Shown: in pieces, positions 6,839 through 13,886 of the stretch
Position numbering within the stretch: the first letter of the stretch is position 1
Layout: each line of letters opens with the position of its first letter
Assembly: GCA_014379065.1 (NCBI GenBank)
Contig: JACMMM010000669.1
Span: forward strand, 1 to 17,402
Origin: Saprospiraceae bacterium
GTDB lineage: Bacteria; Bacteroidota; Bacteroidia; Chitinophagales; Saprospiraceae
Direction of reading: 5' to 3'
Length of the DNA: 17,402 nt
Position numbers and translations under genes: made by a program
The notes under the pieces: generated by a model
The model's database searches: none
Told to the model about the DNA's origin: nothing
Seen by the model: only the letters and a program-made list of their open reading frames with translations

Positions 6839-7426
6839 ATGAGACGCATCGAACTCGAAATAGTGGCCCTTTCGCACAGCATGACCCAATCGCACAATTA
6901 CGCGGTGGTGTTGGGCGAACGCCGTGGCAAACGCCGCCTCCCGATTGTGATTGGGAGCTTTGAGGCACAGGCTATTGCGGTGGCCTTGGAACGTATGGTG
7001 CCCAACCGTCCGCTCACCCACGATCTCTTCAAAAACGCTTTTGACACCTTTGACATACAGTTGAAAGAAGTGATCATCAGCAATTTGCTCGATGGTATTT
7101 TCTATGCCCGACTAGTGTGCATGAAGAACGGCGAACTCTTCGAAATTGACTCGCGCACCTCGGATGCCATTGCGATGGCGGTGCGTTTTGAGTGCCCGAT
7201 TTTTACCTACGATTTTATCCTCGAAGCCGCCGGGGTGATTCTGGAAGAACAGGAAGGTGGCGGCTTTTCAGCCGTACCCGCTACGTCACAGCTAGATGAC
7301 AACGCCATCGAGATTTGGCCGATGGATGCGCTGCGCGGTAGATTGCAAGAAGCACTCGACAATGAAGAGTATGAAATGGCAGCCAAAGTCCGCGACGAGT
7401 TGAAACGGCGTGAAGCGAAGGATTAA
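6839..7426 (+). CDS. Bifunctional nuclease (BFN/DUF151) domain protein with C-terminal UVR motif
   Basis: A 195-residue protein. Residues about 1-133 are the BFN/DUF151 domain: IELEIVALSHSMTQSHNYAV (4-23), RLPIVIGSFEAQAIAVALE (33-51), RPLTHDLFKN (57-66), NLLDGIFYARL (82-92) and SRTSDAIAMAVR (105-116). Residues about 163-191 (DALRGRLQEALDNEEYEMAA) form a UVR motif, the helical pair that links UvrB to UvrC. BFN proteins are described as nucleases in plants, but most bacterial members are untested; a nucleic-acid or stress role is inferred. The start at 6839 is chosen because the family begins M-x-x-IELEIVAL; an earlier ATG at 6731 would overlap etfA. It is convergent with the TlpA-like gene, with only 14 bases between the stops and no hairpin. 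Confidence 0.9.
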   Translation: MRRIELEIVALSHSMTQSHNYAVVLGERRGKRRLPIVIGSFEAQAIAVALERMVPNRPLTHDLFKNAFDTFDIQLKEVIISNLLDGIFYARLVCMKNGELFEIDSRTSDAIAMAVRFECPIFTYDFILEAAGVILEEQEGGGFSAVPATSQLDDNAIEIWPMDALRGRLQEALDNEEYEMAAKVRDELKRREAKD

Positions 7427-7440
7427 TTCGGCGATTTACC

Positions 7441-7956
7441 TCATTTTTTTATCAGCGACTTCAATTTTTCCTGACTGTCGGCATCCATCCAGTTACGAAA
7501 GCCTTCTTCTTCCTCCACCAATTGGCCTTTGCCATCAATCAATAGGGTAGTGGGGAGCACCTTTACATAGACATCTAGGTACGTCACATCCAAGTGTGCA
7601 AAATTGAAACTGAACTTGTTCTTTTTGACGTAGGATTTGATCAATGCGGGAGACTCATCACTGACCGCCAAAAAAACGATGTCATCTTTGAATAGCTTTG
7701 AAGCCTTTTCAACAGAGGGCATCTCGTTCACACAAGGCCCGCACCAGGTGGCCCAAAAGTTCAAGAAAATAGGCTTTCCCGCAAAATCTTTTAGGGATAC
7801 AGGCTGCCCGTTAAGGTCTGTCATTTTGATTTTGGCGAGGCGTTCGTTTGGATCAGATGGCTTAGCGGGCACTGATGCTGTGCGGCTTGGGCCGCTGCAA
7901 TTAATCGCAAACAGGGTCAGCAACAAAAAGCAGGGCAATGATTTTTCTAACAACAT
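7441..7956 (-). CDS. TlpA-like thioredoxin-fold protein, exported
   Basis: A 171-residue protein. An N-terminal hydrophobic segment (about 5-19) is followed by Cys20 in FAINCSG, an imperfect lipobox, so it is either lipid-anchored or kept by the signal anchor. Residues about 43-168 are a TlpA/ResA-type thioredoxin fold with WCGPC at 71-75, cis-proline at VLPTT (P135), and FLNFWATWC leading into the active site. The active-site cysteines are intact, so a periplasmic disulfide reductase role is likely; the client is unknown. It is co-transcribed with the DUF1573 gene, which ends 18 bases upstream. The DUF1573 protein has a close C-E-C pair that could be a client, which is only a suggestion. Its stop lies 14 bases from that of the convergent BFN/UVR gene. 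Confidence 0.9.
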   Translation of the reverse strand: MLLEKSLPCFLLLTLFAINCSGPSRTASVPAKPSDPNERLAKIKMTDLNGQPVSLKDFAGKPIFLNFWATWCGPCVNEMPSVEKASKLFKDDIVFLAVSDESPALIKSYVKKNKFSFNFAHLDVTYLDVYVKVLPTTLLIDGKGQLVEEEEGFRNWMDADSQEKLKSLIKK

Positions 7957-7974
7957 GATGAACGGATTTTAGCA

Positions 7975-8433
7975 TTATTTTTCAATCTCAAACTTGTACT
8001 CCACTGTTTCGATGCGCGGATTTCCTGCAGCGTCGGTGTTCTTAAAAACGACGTTGATGCCGATGGTTTCAGCGACATCTTTTTCTGTGCTGTCAAATAT
8101 CACATCGAAATGCCCCTTGCCACCCGGAGCAATGGGGCCTCGGGGGAAATCCACTTTGGTACATTCGCAAGCGTCCACAATATCAATCTGTATCTCCTGA
8201 CCGCTGGTATTGGTAAGATCGAAGAAAAGGGTTCGTTTTTCGCCTTTTTTTACTTTGCCTATGTCTATCATTTTTTTGTCCCAAGTGACGAAAGACTTGG
8301 TGATTGGGTTTTGGCGACCCTCCTTCGCTATGGCTTCGGCGGGTAAATTGGTTGCCGGTTGCGCCTTTTGCCCGGTGTTACAAGCCAGAAACACCACCAG
8401 TGTGAGGAGTTGAAAAAGATACTGAATCTTCAT
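7975..8433 (-). CDS. DUF1573 lipoprotein carrying an in-frame palindromic element
   Basis: A 152-residue lipoprotein: signal peptide MKIQYLFQLLTLVVFLAC with lipobox FLAC (Cys18). Residues about 50-150 match DUF1573, an Ig-like/ASPM-SPD2-Hydin-like beta domain: IDIGKVKKGEKRTLFFDLTN, VDACECTKVDFPRGPIAPGG, then GHFDVIFDS and INVVFKNTD. C89 and C91 form a C-E-C pair in the position of the family's usual conserved cysteines. DUF1573 proteins are common Bacteroidota envelope proteins of unknown role. Between the lipobox and the domain, residues 30-39 (LPAEAIAKEG) are encoded by a copy of the 28-base palindromic element (8317-8344). It is the first gene of a two-gene unit with the TlpA-like gene. 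Confidence 0.87.
   Translation of the reverse strand: MKIQYLFQLLTLVVFLACNTGQKAQPATNLPAEAIAKEGRQNPITKSFVTWDKKMIDIGKVKKGEKRTLFFDLTNTSGQEIQIDIVDACECTKVDFPRGPIAPGGKGHFDVIFDSTEKDVAETIGINVVFKNTDAAGNPRIETVEYKFEIEK
8317..8344 (-). repeat. Palindromic element copy 1, in frame in the DUF1573 gene
   Basis: Read on the coding strand: ACCCGCCGAAGCC then ATAGCGAAGGAGGGT. It matches the copy in the lipoprotein gene at 8944-8971 at 24 of 28 positions and encodes most of LPAEAIAKEG. Its arms ACCCGCC/GGAGGGT can nearly pair. Confidence 0.7.
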
Positions 8434-8473
8434 GTTATTTGTTTGATAGCCAAGTAGCTTGTTTATGTGAGTA

Positions 8474-8538
8474 TTTGGTTATTTGGGGATTTGGGTGGCC
8501 AAGATTGGGTGCTCAAATAACCAAATCCCCAAATAACC
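8474..8538. repeat. Hairpin with two pairing registers, ATTTGGGG word class
   Basis: GGTTATTTGGGGATTTGG at 8477-8494 is perfectly complementary to 8521-8538 (18 bp, 26-base loop). In an alternative register ATTTGGTTATTTG (8474-8486) pairs perfectly with 8514-8526. It lies between the lipoprotein and DUF1573 genes, which are both on the minus strand. Confidence 0.92.
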
Positions 8539-8556
8539 GCATCCCCAAAATTCCAA

Positions 8557-9000
8557 CTATTTCCCTTGTAGTTTCTTTCCAGCCTCTAACGCGGCTTTGA
8601 TATCAGCGCGGTTTTTCTCAATCAATGCTTTTTGCTCTTGCAAGTATTTCATTGCTTCAGGTGGGGCCATTTCTTCAGGCGATTTATAATTTTTCATCCA
8701 GTCCATCATAGCGTTTTCAGCATTGCCCATAGCCGTGAGCGCGTCAGTATAGACGGCAGATTGCTCAGCGGTCATCGTGGCAACCATGATAGTTTCTTTG
8801 AGCTCGCGGGCTACGCGGTTCATGTCGGCCAAATCTTTCATGGCCTCGTCATGGATGGTTTCCGTTTCTTTGGTAAGGGTTTCGATTTGTTTTTTGTCGT
8901 TATTGCAAGAGGTGAAAAGGAGGAAAGCGAACAGGGTTAACGCACCCGCCTTCGCCAAGGCTACGGCGGGTAAACCAGGTAAAAAATTCAATTTTTTCAT
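8557..9000 (-). CDS. Small helical lipoprotein, function unknown, with element in the signal peptide
   Basis: A 147-residue protein. The export signal runs to Cys32 (FLLFTSCNND), a lipobox-like site, with Phe at -3. Residues 10-19 (LPAVALAKAG) within the signal peptide are encoded by the 28-base palindromic element (8944-8971), which places Lys17 in the hydrophobic region. The mature part is helical: KETETIHDEAMKDLADM (45-61), a second helix from about 74 to 102 and a third ending AALEAGKKLQGK, with MMDWMKNYKSPEEM between. The IHDE-helix followed by M-x-W-M resembles uncharacterised Bacteroidota lipoproteins, but I recognise no named family. It has its own -7 box (9039-9032) and is divergent from purB. 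Confidence 0.82.
   Translation of the reverse strand: MKKLNFLPGLPAVALAKAGALTLFAFLLFTSCNNDKKQIETLTKETETIHDEAMKDLADMNRVARELKETIMVATMTAEQSAVYTDALTAMGNAENAMMDWMKNYKSPEEMAPPEAMKYLQEQKALIEKNRADIKAALEAGKKLQGK
8944..8971 (-). repeat. Palindromic element copy 2, in frame in the signal peptide of the helical lipoprotein
   Basis: On the coding strand it reads ACCCGCCGTAGCC, TT, GGCGAAGGCGGGT: arms that pair except at two positions. I take this copy as the reference. It encodes most of LPAVALAKAG. Confidence 0.85.
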
Positions 9001-9031
9001 GTCAAAAATCTTCGTGTTGAAAAAGAGTGGG

Positions 9032-9039
9032 CAAAGATA
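9032..9039 (-). promoter_or_regulatory. Predicted -7 box for the helical lipoprotein gene
   Basis: On the minus strand TATCTTTG is a perfect TAnnTTTG box, 31 bases before the ATG at 9000. No strong -33 element is visible. Confidence 0.5.
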
Positions 9040-9098
9040 GCCTTACGCTGCTTTTGCTGACAGGAAAAGGCGAATTTTGCGGCGCAAACGATTTCTTA

Positions 9099-9126
9099 AC
9101 CCGCCGTAGCCTTGGCGAAAGTGGGC
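9099..9126 (+). repeat. Palindromic element copy 3, upstream of purB
   Basis: ACCCGCCGTAGCC, TT, GGCGAAAGTGGGC ends 14 bases before the purB ATG and matches copy 2 at 25 of 28 positions, in the same orientation relative to the gene as the other copies. Here it is in the untranslated leader, where it could fold next to the start codon. Confidence 0.8.
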
Positions 9127-9140
9127 AAACCAGCAGTCTC

Positions 9141-10475
9141 ATGTCCTTACTTGCCATCTCACCTATTGACGGTCGCTACGCAGACAAAACCCGCGAACTC
9201 GCCGACTATTTCAGCGAATATGCGCTCATCCGTTATCGCGTATTTGTTGAAATTCAATACTTTATCGCGTTGTGCCAGTACGGACTGCCGCAACTGTCTG
9301 CCTTCGAGGAGGACAAAATTGACGAACTAAACGCCATTTTTGAACGCTTCAATATAACGGATGCAGAACAGATCAAACGCATCGAGCGCACAACCAACCA
9401 CGACGTGAAGGCCGTCGAATACTTCCTCAAGGAACGCTTTGACGCGTACGGCCTCAACGATTTGCGCGAGTTTGTACACTTCGGCCTTACCTCACAGGAC
9501 ATAAACAATACAGCAACGCCCCTGCTTTTTAAAACTGCCCTGGAACAGGTGTACTATCCACTTTTACAGCAACTGCGCGATCTGTTGGAAAAAATTGCCC
9601 AAGATTGGGCGCGGGTGCCGATGCTCGCCCGCACCCATGGGCAACCAGCTTCGCCCACGCTTTTGGGCAAAGAATTCCAGGTCTTCGTGGAGCGGCTCGA
9701 CGTTCAGATGGGCTTGCTGCGAAGCATCCCACACCGGGCTAAATTCGGCGGCGCCACGGGCAATTTCAATGCACATTATGCAGCATACCCTGACTACGAT
9801 TGGCAACGCTTTGGCGATGATTTTGTGCGGGAATTCCTCGGGCTCGAGCGCTCGCAACACACGACTCAAATAGAGCACTACGACTGCTTTGCCGCTCAAT
9901 GCCAGGCGATTGCAAGAATAAATACCATACTCATCGGCTTTTGCCGCGACGTGTGGACGTATGTTTCGATGGAATATTTCCGGCAAAAAACGGTGGAGGG
10001 CGAGGTCGGCTCTTCAGCCATGCCGCACAAGGAGAACCCTATTGATTTTGAAAATGCCGAGGGGAATTTAGGTCTGGCGAACGCCCTTTGGCAGCACCTT
10101 GCTGAAAAATTACCGATCAGCAGGCTCCAGCGCGACCTGACCGATTCCACGGTGTTGCGCAATATTGGCGTCCCGATGGGGCATACGATCATCGCCCTAA
10201 AATCCATCCAAAAAGGCATGGACAAGCTCATGCTCAACGAGGGCCAACTGTACGACGACCTCGAAGACAACTGGATGGTGATCGCCGAAGGCATTCAGGT
10301 GATCTTGCGGCGCGAAGGCTATCCGCAGCCTTACGAGGCCCTCAAGGCCCTAACCCGTGGCCGCCATCTTATTACCAGGGAGCATTTGCACGAATTTGTG
10401 GATACGCTTGACGTGACTGAAGAAGTCAAAGAGGAGTTGAAACGGCTGACACCGCACAATTATGTGGGAGGCTGA
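9141..10475 (+). CDS. purB: Adenylosuccinate lyase
   Basis: A 444-residue protein of the fumarase/aspartase superfamily, near the length of the E. coli-type PurB. It catalyses two steps of purine synthesis: SAICAR to AICAR and adenylosuccinate to AMP, each releasing fumarate. Visible motifs: SPIDGRYADKT (7-17), TTNHDVKAVEY (84-94), HFGLTSQD (113-120), ARTHGQPASPT with catalytic-type H166 (163-173), and the signature GSSAMPHKENPIDFE (290-304) with the mobile Ser loop. The start at 9141 is chosen because the family begins M-x-L-x-AISPIDGRY; an in-frame ATG at 9027 would translate the palindromic element into an unlikely leader (TRRSLGESGQT). It stands alone, divergent from the lipoprotein gene, and ends eight bases before a long hairpin shared with a convergent gene. 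Confidence 0.96.
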   Translation: MSLLAISPIDGRYADKTRELADYFSEYALIRYRVFVEIQYFIALCQYGLPQLSAFEEDKIDELNAIFERFNITDAEQIKRIERTTNHDVKAVEYFLKERFDAYGLNDLREFVHFGLTSQDINNTATPLLFKTALEQVYYPLLQQLRDLLEKIAQDWARVPMLARTHGQPASPTLLGKEFQVFVERLDVQMGLLRSIPHRAKFGGATGNFNAHYAAYPDYDWQRFGDDFVREFLGLERSQHTTQIEHYDCFAAQCQAIARINTILIGFCRDVWTYVSMEYFRQKTVEGEVGSSAMPHKENPIDFENAEGNLGLANALWQHLAEKLPISRLQRDLTDSTVLRNIGVPMGHTIIALKSIQKGMDKLMLNEGQLYDDLEDNWMVIAEGIQVILRREGYPQPYEALKALTRGRHLITREHLHEFVDTLDVTEEVKEELKRLTPHNYVGG

Positions 10476-10482
10476 GGAATAT

Positions 10483-10623
10483 CCAATATCCAACAAGGAA
10501 TTTCCAATGTCCAAGTAAGCGCTGCGTTTGGCATTTGTCGCTGTTAAACGCGCTGAAAGTGTCAAGTTGAAATTTCAAGAGAAACGCCAACTTGGACATT
10601 GGAAATTCCTTGTTGGATATTGG
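10483..10623. repeat. Perfect 33-bp inverted repeat between purB and the metalloprotease gene
   Basis: CCAATATCCAACAAGGAATT and onward at 10483-10515 is perfectly complementary to 10591-10623 over 33 bases, with a 75-base loop and partial pairing beyond. It lies between convergent stops at 10475 and 10632, as a bidirectional terminator would. The CCAATGTCC word is shared with the repeat at 1174-1287. Confidence 0.93.
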
Positions 10624-10631
10624 ACATTTAT

Positions 10632-12131
10632 TCACTGCGTTACCGCCAGCCGTTTGAGGATGGTGCCTTTTTCGTTTTGAAGGCTGAGGATGTAAAGTCC
10701 GGCTTGAAGACCATCGGTGGGGATTTCCAAGAGATTTTCTCCAAAGGAAAGTTTCACTGTCTGGCGTTGACATTGTCTGCCTGCTGCATCCGTGATGGTG
10801 AGGGCAGCCTCCATATTTTCGTCGGAGGTCAGGAGCAGTTTTGCCGGAAGACCAGCCGCCACTGGGTTGGGTGAGAGCTCCGCCAAAACAGCAGATTCCA
10901 AATCGTTGGTCGCCGAAAAGTTTTTGGTTTTGAATATACCAAGCTCCTGTGTTCCAATGGGTTGGCATAAATCCCATTCATTATAAGCGTGTACGCGCCA
11001 GTAAAGCGTGCGGTTATTTGGGATGCCTTTTGTGACGTTTAAAGAAGTGGTATGGTACACCGTTTGAGTGTATAAACGCGGAGCGAGGTTTTTTAAAAGG
11101 TAAATATCCACGGTGTAGAAACTGGCATTCGGTACCGGATTCCAGTGAAGCGTAAAATCGTTGTACTGCACCGTCTGAGAATCAATAGGCGCGGTGAGTT
11201 CCACAACGGCATCGTCGTCAACTTCAGCTCCTGCATCCGAAACTTGCAGGTAAGCGGCATGTTCGTCGTGTAGGTTGGATCGCATGGCAACCACTTGCTC
11301 CTTGGTAAAGATCGCACCACAATCGTCAGACGAATAGCCCATAATCAGGGTAGCATCCGAGCGGAAGGGCACGTCATTGGGGTCATGTTGCAGGGTAATG
11401 CTTTCTGCATTTGCATTGCAAGACCAGCGAAAATTCAAATAATCAGCTCGGGTATCGCGAAAATAGTCGCCTGCCTGATAGCTATTGGAAGAATCCGCAT
11501 TTTCAACTTCGTGGTTATCAATTTCAAAAGGCGCCGGCTGCGAATAATCCCAGCTAAAGCCTTCCCAGCCCACAAATGGGTGAGGCAAAGAAAGGTGATG
11601 GCCCGCTTCGTGCGCCCAAGTCCTGTTGGTTGGACCGGAACAGTTTTTACCCAATACAATAGCATCCATCCAAGCGTAACCGCAATTACCTGCTGGGTCA
11701 GCCACTATAAAGGCATTGAGGCGATTGTCAATTCGGTTGCTTTCGATGAGGTCGGCACCTCCATCCCATTGATGTGTGTGCCAATTTGAGTTGTTGAGGT
11801 ATCGCACCGGGTCGCCAGGTTGTAGATAAAAGCGGATGCGAGTGGACGCAAAATCCTCGTTCATCTGGCAAAGGGAAAGGATGGCTTGTTCGAGTTGGAT
11901 ATGGCCGGTTCCAGCATCGGTTCCAGTGATCTGCATGGTGACGGGCACATAAAGCCAGGCCGTGTCGCCTCCACCCCGCTCAGCAGCGATGGCTTCGCGG
12001 TTCTGGCGGTAATAGTCGAACCAAGGAGTAATTCCCTTTGTGCCGCACCATTCTAAATCAGGCTGTTGGCCAAAGGCTGCCACCGCATTTAGCGCGATCA
12101 TGGCAAGCAAGGAGTAAAATTTCAATCTCAT
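10632..12131 (-). CDS. Secreted metzincin-like metalloprotease with T9SS sorting domain
   Basis: A 499-residue protein starting at 12131 with signal peptide MRLKFYSLLAMIALNAVAAF ending AFG-Q; a longer in-frame start at 12251 would read into the intergenic repeat and is rejected. The catalytic region has HEAGHHLSLPH (174-184), a metzincin/pappalysin HExxHxxGxxH motif with Ser in place of Gly, and a Met-turn LIMGYSSDDC with M264. Residues about 311-403 form a fibronectin-III-like domain (LHWNPVPNASFYTVDIYLL, TLYWRVHAYNEW). Residues about 417-499 are a type A T9SS C-terminal domain (ELSPNPVAAGLPA ... GLQAGLYILSLQNEKG). It is therefore exported by Sec and then type IX secretion, to the surface or medium. 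A zinc protease role is inferred; the substrate is unknown. Confidence 0.9.
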   Translation of the reverse strand: MRLKFYSLLAMIALNAVAAFGQQPDLEWCGTKGITPWFDYYRQNREAIAAERGGGDTAWLYVPVTMQITGTDAGTGHIQLEQAILSLCQMNEDFASTRIRFYLQPGDPVRYLNNSNWHTHQWDGGADLIESNRIDNRLNAFIVADPAGNCGYAWMDAIVLGKNCSGPTNRTWAHEAGHHLSLPHPFVGWEGFSWDYSQPAPFEIDNHEVENADSSNSYQAGDYFRDTRADYLNFRWSCNANAESITLQHDPNDVPFRSDATLIMGYSSDDCGAIFTKEQVVAMRSNLHDEHAAYLQVSDAGAEVDDDAVVELTAPIDSQTVQYNDFTLHWNPVPNASFYTVDIYLLKNLAPRLYTQTVYHTTSLNVTKGIPNNRTLYWRVHAYNEWDLCQPIGTQELGIFKTKNFSATNDLESAVLAELSPNPVAAGLPAKLLLTSDENMEAALTITDAAGRQCQRQTVKLSFGENLLEIPTDGLQAGLYILSLQNEKGTILKRLAVTQ

Positions 12132-12159
12132 TGAAAGAGCAGGTGGTTGGTTTGTGATG

Positions 12160-12192
12160 CAAATGTCTGATTTCCTACGAGAGTTTGCCAAA
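12160..12192 (-). promoter_or_regulatory. Predicted promoter of the metalloprotease gene, with overlapping palindrome
   Basis: On the minus strand TTTG (12192-12189) is followed after 21 bases by GACATTTG (12167-12160), a -7 box with one mismatch to TAnnTTTG. The start would be near 12153, about 22 nt before the ATG. The -33 box lies inside the palindrome at 12180-12196. Confidence 0.4.
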
Positions 12193-12207
12193 CTCTTTTG
12201 CAAAGAG
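12180..12207. repeat. Two overlapping small inverted repeats upstream of the metalloprotease gene
   Basis: AGAGTTTG-C-CAAACTCT (12180-12196) is a perfect 8-bp dyad about one base. Its right arm also forms part of CTCTTT-TGC-AAAGAG (12193-12207), so the two hairpins exclude each other. It may be an operator for a dimeric regulator. Confidence 0.5.
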
Positions 12208-12234
12208 ACAATGGACGACAGAATTTTGTTCATT

Positions 12235-12377
12235 TCGTCATTAATCGTCATTGGTCATTAGGCGTCATTAATCGTCATTTCGTCATTAATCGTCATTGGG
12301 TCATTGGTCGTCATTAATGACCCAATGACGATTAATGACGAAATGACGATTAATGACCCAATGACGATTAATGACGA
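12235..12377. repeat. Very long hairpin of GTCATTAATC words in a divergent gap
   Basis: The arms 12264-12305 and 12316-12357 are perfectly complementary over 42 bp with a 10-base loop. After a 9-base bulge (12255-12263), 12235-12254 and 12358-12377 add 20 more pairs, 62 in all. The arms consist of CGTCATTAATCGTCATT units repeated at about 18-base spacing. It lies upstream of both the metalloprotease and TPR genes. Confidence 0.95.
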
Positions 12378-12436
12378 ATGACGAAATCCAAATCTGCCAT
12401 GCACTCGTAGATATCGCAAATTAAAAATTCAATAAG

Positions 12437-13738
12437 ATGAAACCAACCACTCGCCGTACCCTCTATGCCCTGCTGACCGTGTTCAGCCTCGTTTTTGCTG
12501 CCTTTATTTTTTTCAACGGCAAAAACAAACCAGCATTCCCCGAACTGAAAGAACGCACGGGTGTGCTTGCCAAAGATCCGGAATGGCCTACTGTCAAAAC
12601 CAATTATGAAAAACTCCTTCAAGAACTCAAAGCCAAACCAGAGGACAAGAAAACCATGCTCCAGTTGGCCAAAACCTTTATGCAGGAAGGTCGCGTAACC
12701 GGTAATTTTTCCTACTATAACAAGGCCGCTTTAGACATGGTGGATTTGGTTTTGAAGAAAGACCCCTCCCACTTGGAGGCAATTTGCTTAAAAGCGATGA
12801 CTTTCCTTTCGCAACACCGCTTTGCCGAAGCAAAGGAACTCGCCGTAAAGGCGGAACAGTTGAACCCGCACTATTCTTTTGTGTATGGCTTACTCTGTGA
12901 TGCCAATGTAGAACTCGGCAATTACCCTGAAGCAGTTACTTCTGCTGACAAAATGGTGAGCACGCGACCAGACATTCGTTCCTACTCTCGCGTATCTTAC
13001 CTCCGGGAAATTCACGGCGACGTTCCGGGCGCCATCGAAGCCATCCAAATGGCCGTGTCCGCTGGCTATCCTGGAGCTGAAGACAAAAGCTGGTCGCGCA
13101 TGGTGCTGGCGCATCTTTACGAAGATTCTAATGCGCTTGACAAGGCAGAAGAGCAATATCAGATAGCTCTTACTGAGCGTCCTGACTATCCTTTTGCACT
13201 GGCAGGCTTGGGCAAAATTGCCCGTTACAAAAAAGACTACCCCAAAGCCATCGAGTATTTTGAAAAGGCAAAAATAGTGATGGCCGACGCTTCTTTTTTT
13301 GAAGCGCTGATTGATCTCTATCGCCTCAACGGCCAAAACGACAAGGCAGATGAATGCACTCGTGTTACAATTGATGCGCTGTTGTCCGACAATATTTCAG
13401 CGGCCAAAGACAAGAGCCTCGGGCACTATTCCGATATGGAATTGGCTCAATTGTATGTGAAAACCAATGAATTGGATAAAGCCCTCCAACATGCGCAGGC
13501 CGAACAACAACGCCGCCCTGAAAATATTGATGCGTGTGAAACCTTGGCACAGGTGTTTTTCAAAATGGGAAAAGCCGCCGAAGCTGATGCATTACTGAAA
13601 ACTGCGCTGCGCACGAATTCACAAAAACCGGAACGTCTGGTTTTGGCAGGGCAGGTGAAAATTGCACTGGGTCAACAAGCCGAAGGCGAGGCATTGGTAG
13701 CCAAAGGAATGGCCTTGAAGCCGTATATGGAGCAGTGA
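12437..13738 (+). CDS. Membrane-anchored TPR protein
   Basis: A 433-residue protein. Residues about 8-27 (LYALLTVFSLVFAAFIFFNG) form a single N-terminal membrane segment or uncleaved signal. Most of the rest is tetratricopeptide repeats, for example PEDKKTMLQLAKTFMQEGRV (67-86), HLEAICLKAMTFLSQHRFAE, YSFVYGLLCDANVELGNYPE, ALDKAEEQYQIALTERPDYP and NIDACETLAQVFFKMGKAAE, ending near residue 431. This gives a periplasmic solenoid scaffold for protein binding; no catalytic domain is seen. It precedes the HupE-like gene by 148 bases filled with a hairpin, so the functional link is uncertain. Another possibility is an assembly factor like those of the BamD/TPR type, but nothing in the sequence supports that specifically. 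Confidence 0.85.
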   Translation: MKPTTRRTLYALLTVFSLVFAAFIFFNGKNKPAFPELKERTGVLAKDPEWPTVKTNYEKLLQELKAKPEDKKTMLQLAKTFMQEGRVTGNFSYYNKAALDMVDLVLKKDPSHLEAICLKAMTFLSQHRFAEAKELAVKAEQLNPHYSFVYGLLCDANVELGNYPEAVTSADKMVSTRPDIRSYSRVSYLREIHGDVPGAIEAIQMAVSAGYPGAEDKSWSRMVLAHLYEDSNALDKAEEQYQIALTERPDYPFALAGLGKIARYKKDYPKAIEYFEKAKIVMADASFFEALIDLYRLNGQNDKADECTRVTIDALLSDNISAAKDKSLGHYSDMELAQLYVKTNELDKALQHAQAEQQRRPENIDACETLAQVFFKMGKAAEADALLKTALRTNSQKPERLVLAGQVKIALGQQAEGEALVAKGMALKPYMEQ

Positions 13739-13746
13739 GCTGGGCT

Positions 13747-13852
13747 TGTCTTACAAGGTTTTTTTGACAGGGTTTACAGGATAAACAGGATTTTTACCCC
13801 TCTCCATCCTGTTTATCTTGTATATCCTGCCAAAAAAGACCCTTGTAAGACA
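13747..13852. repeat. Long imperfect hairpin of CAGGATAAACAGGAT words
   Basis: TGTCTTACAAGG (13747-13758) pairs with CCTTGTAAGACA (13841-13852), and GATAAACAGGAT (13780-13791) pairs with ATCCTGTTTATC (13806-13817). The stretch between also pairs with a few mismatches, giving an arm of about 45 bp. It lies between the TPR and HupE-like genes on the same strand. Confidence 0.9.
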
Positions 13853-13886
13853 TTCTCTTCCTCGAATGAAAAAATCTTCCATTGCA

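Noticed and set aside
9027..9140. Upstream start for purB
   Set aside because: It would add 38 residues that translate the palindromic element and leader; the family start M-x-L-x-AISPIDGRY is at 9141.
12132..12251. Longer N-terminus of the metalloprotease
   Set aside because: It reads into the divergent hairpin and hides the signal peptide that begins at 12131.
12235..12377. Regular GTCATT repeats as a possible CRISPR array
   Set aside because: Units are about 18 bases with no unique spacers, and the tract is an inverted repeat rather than a direct-repeat array; no cas genes are near.
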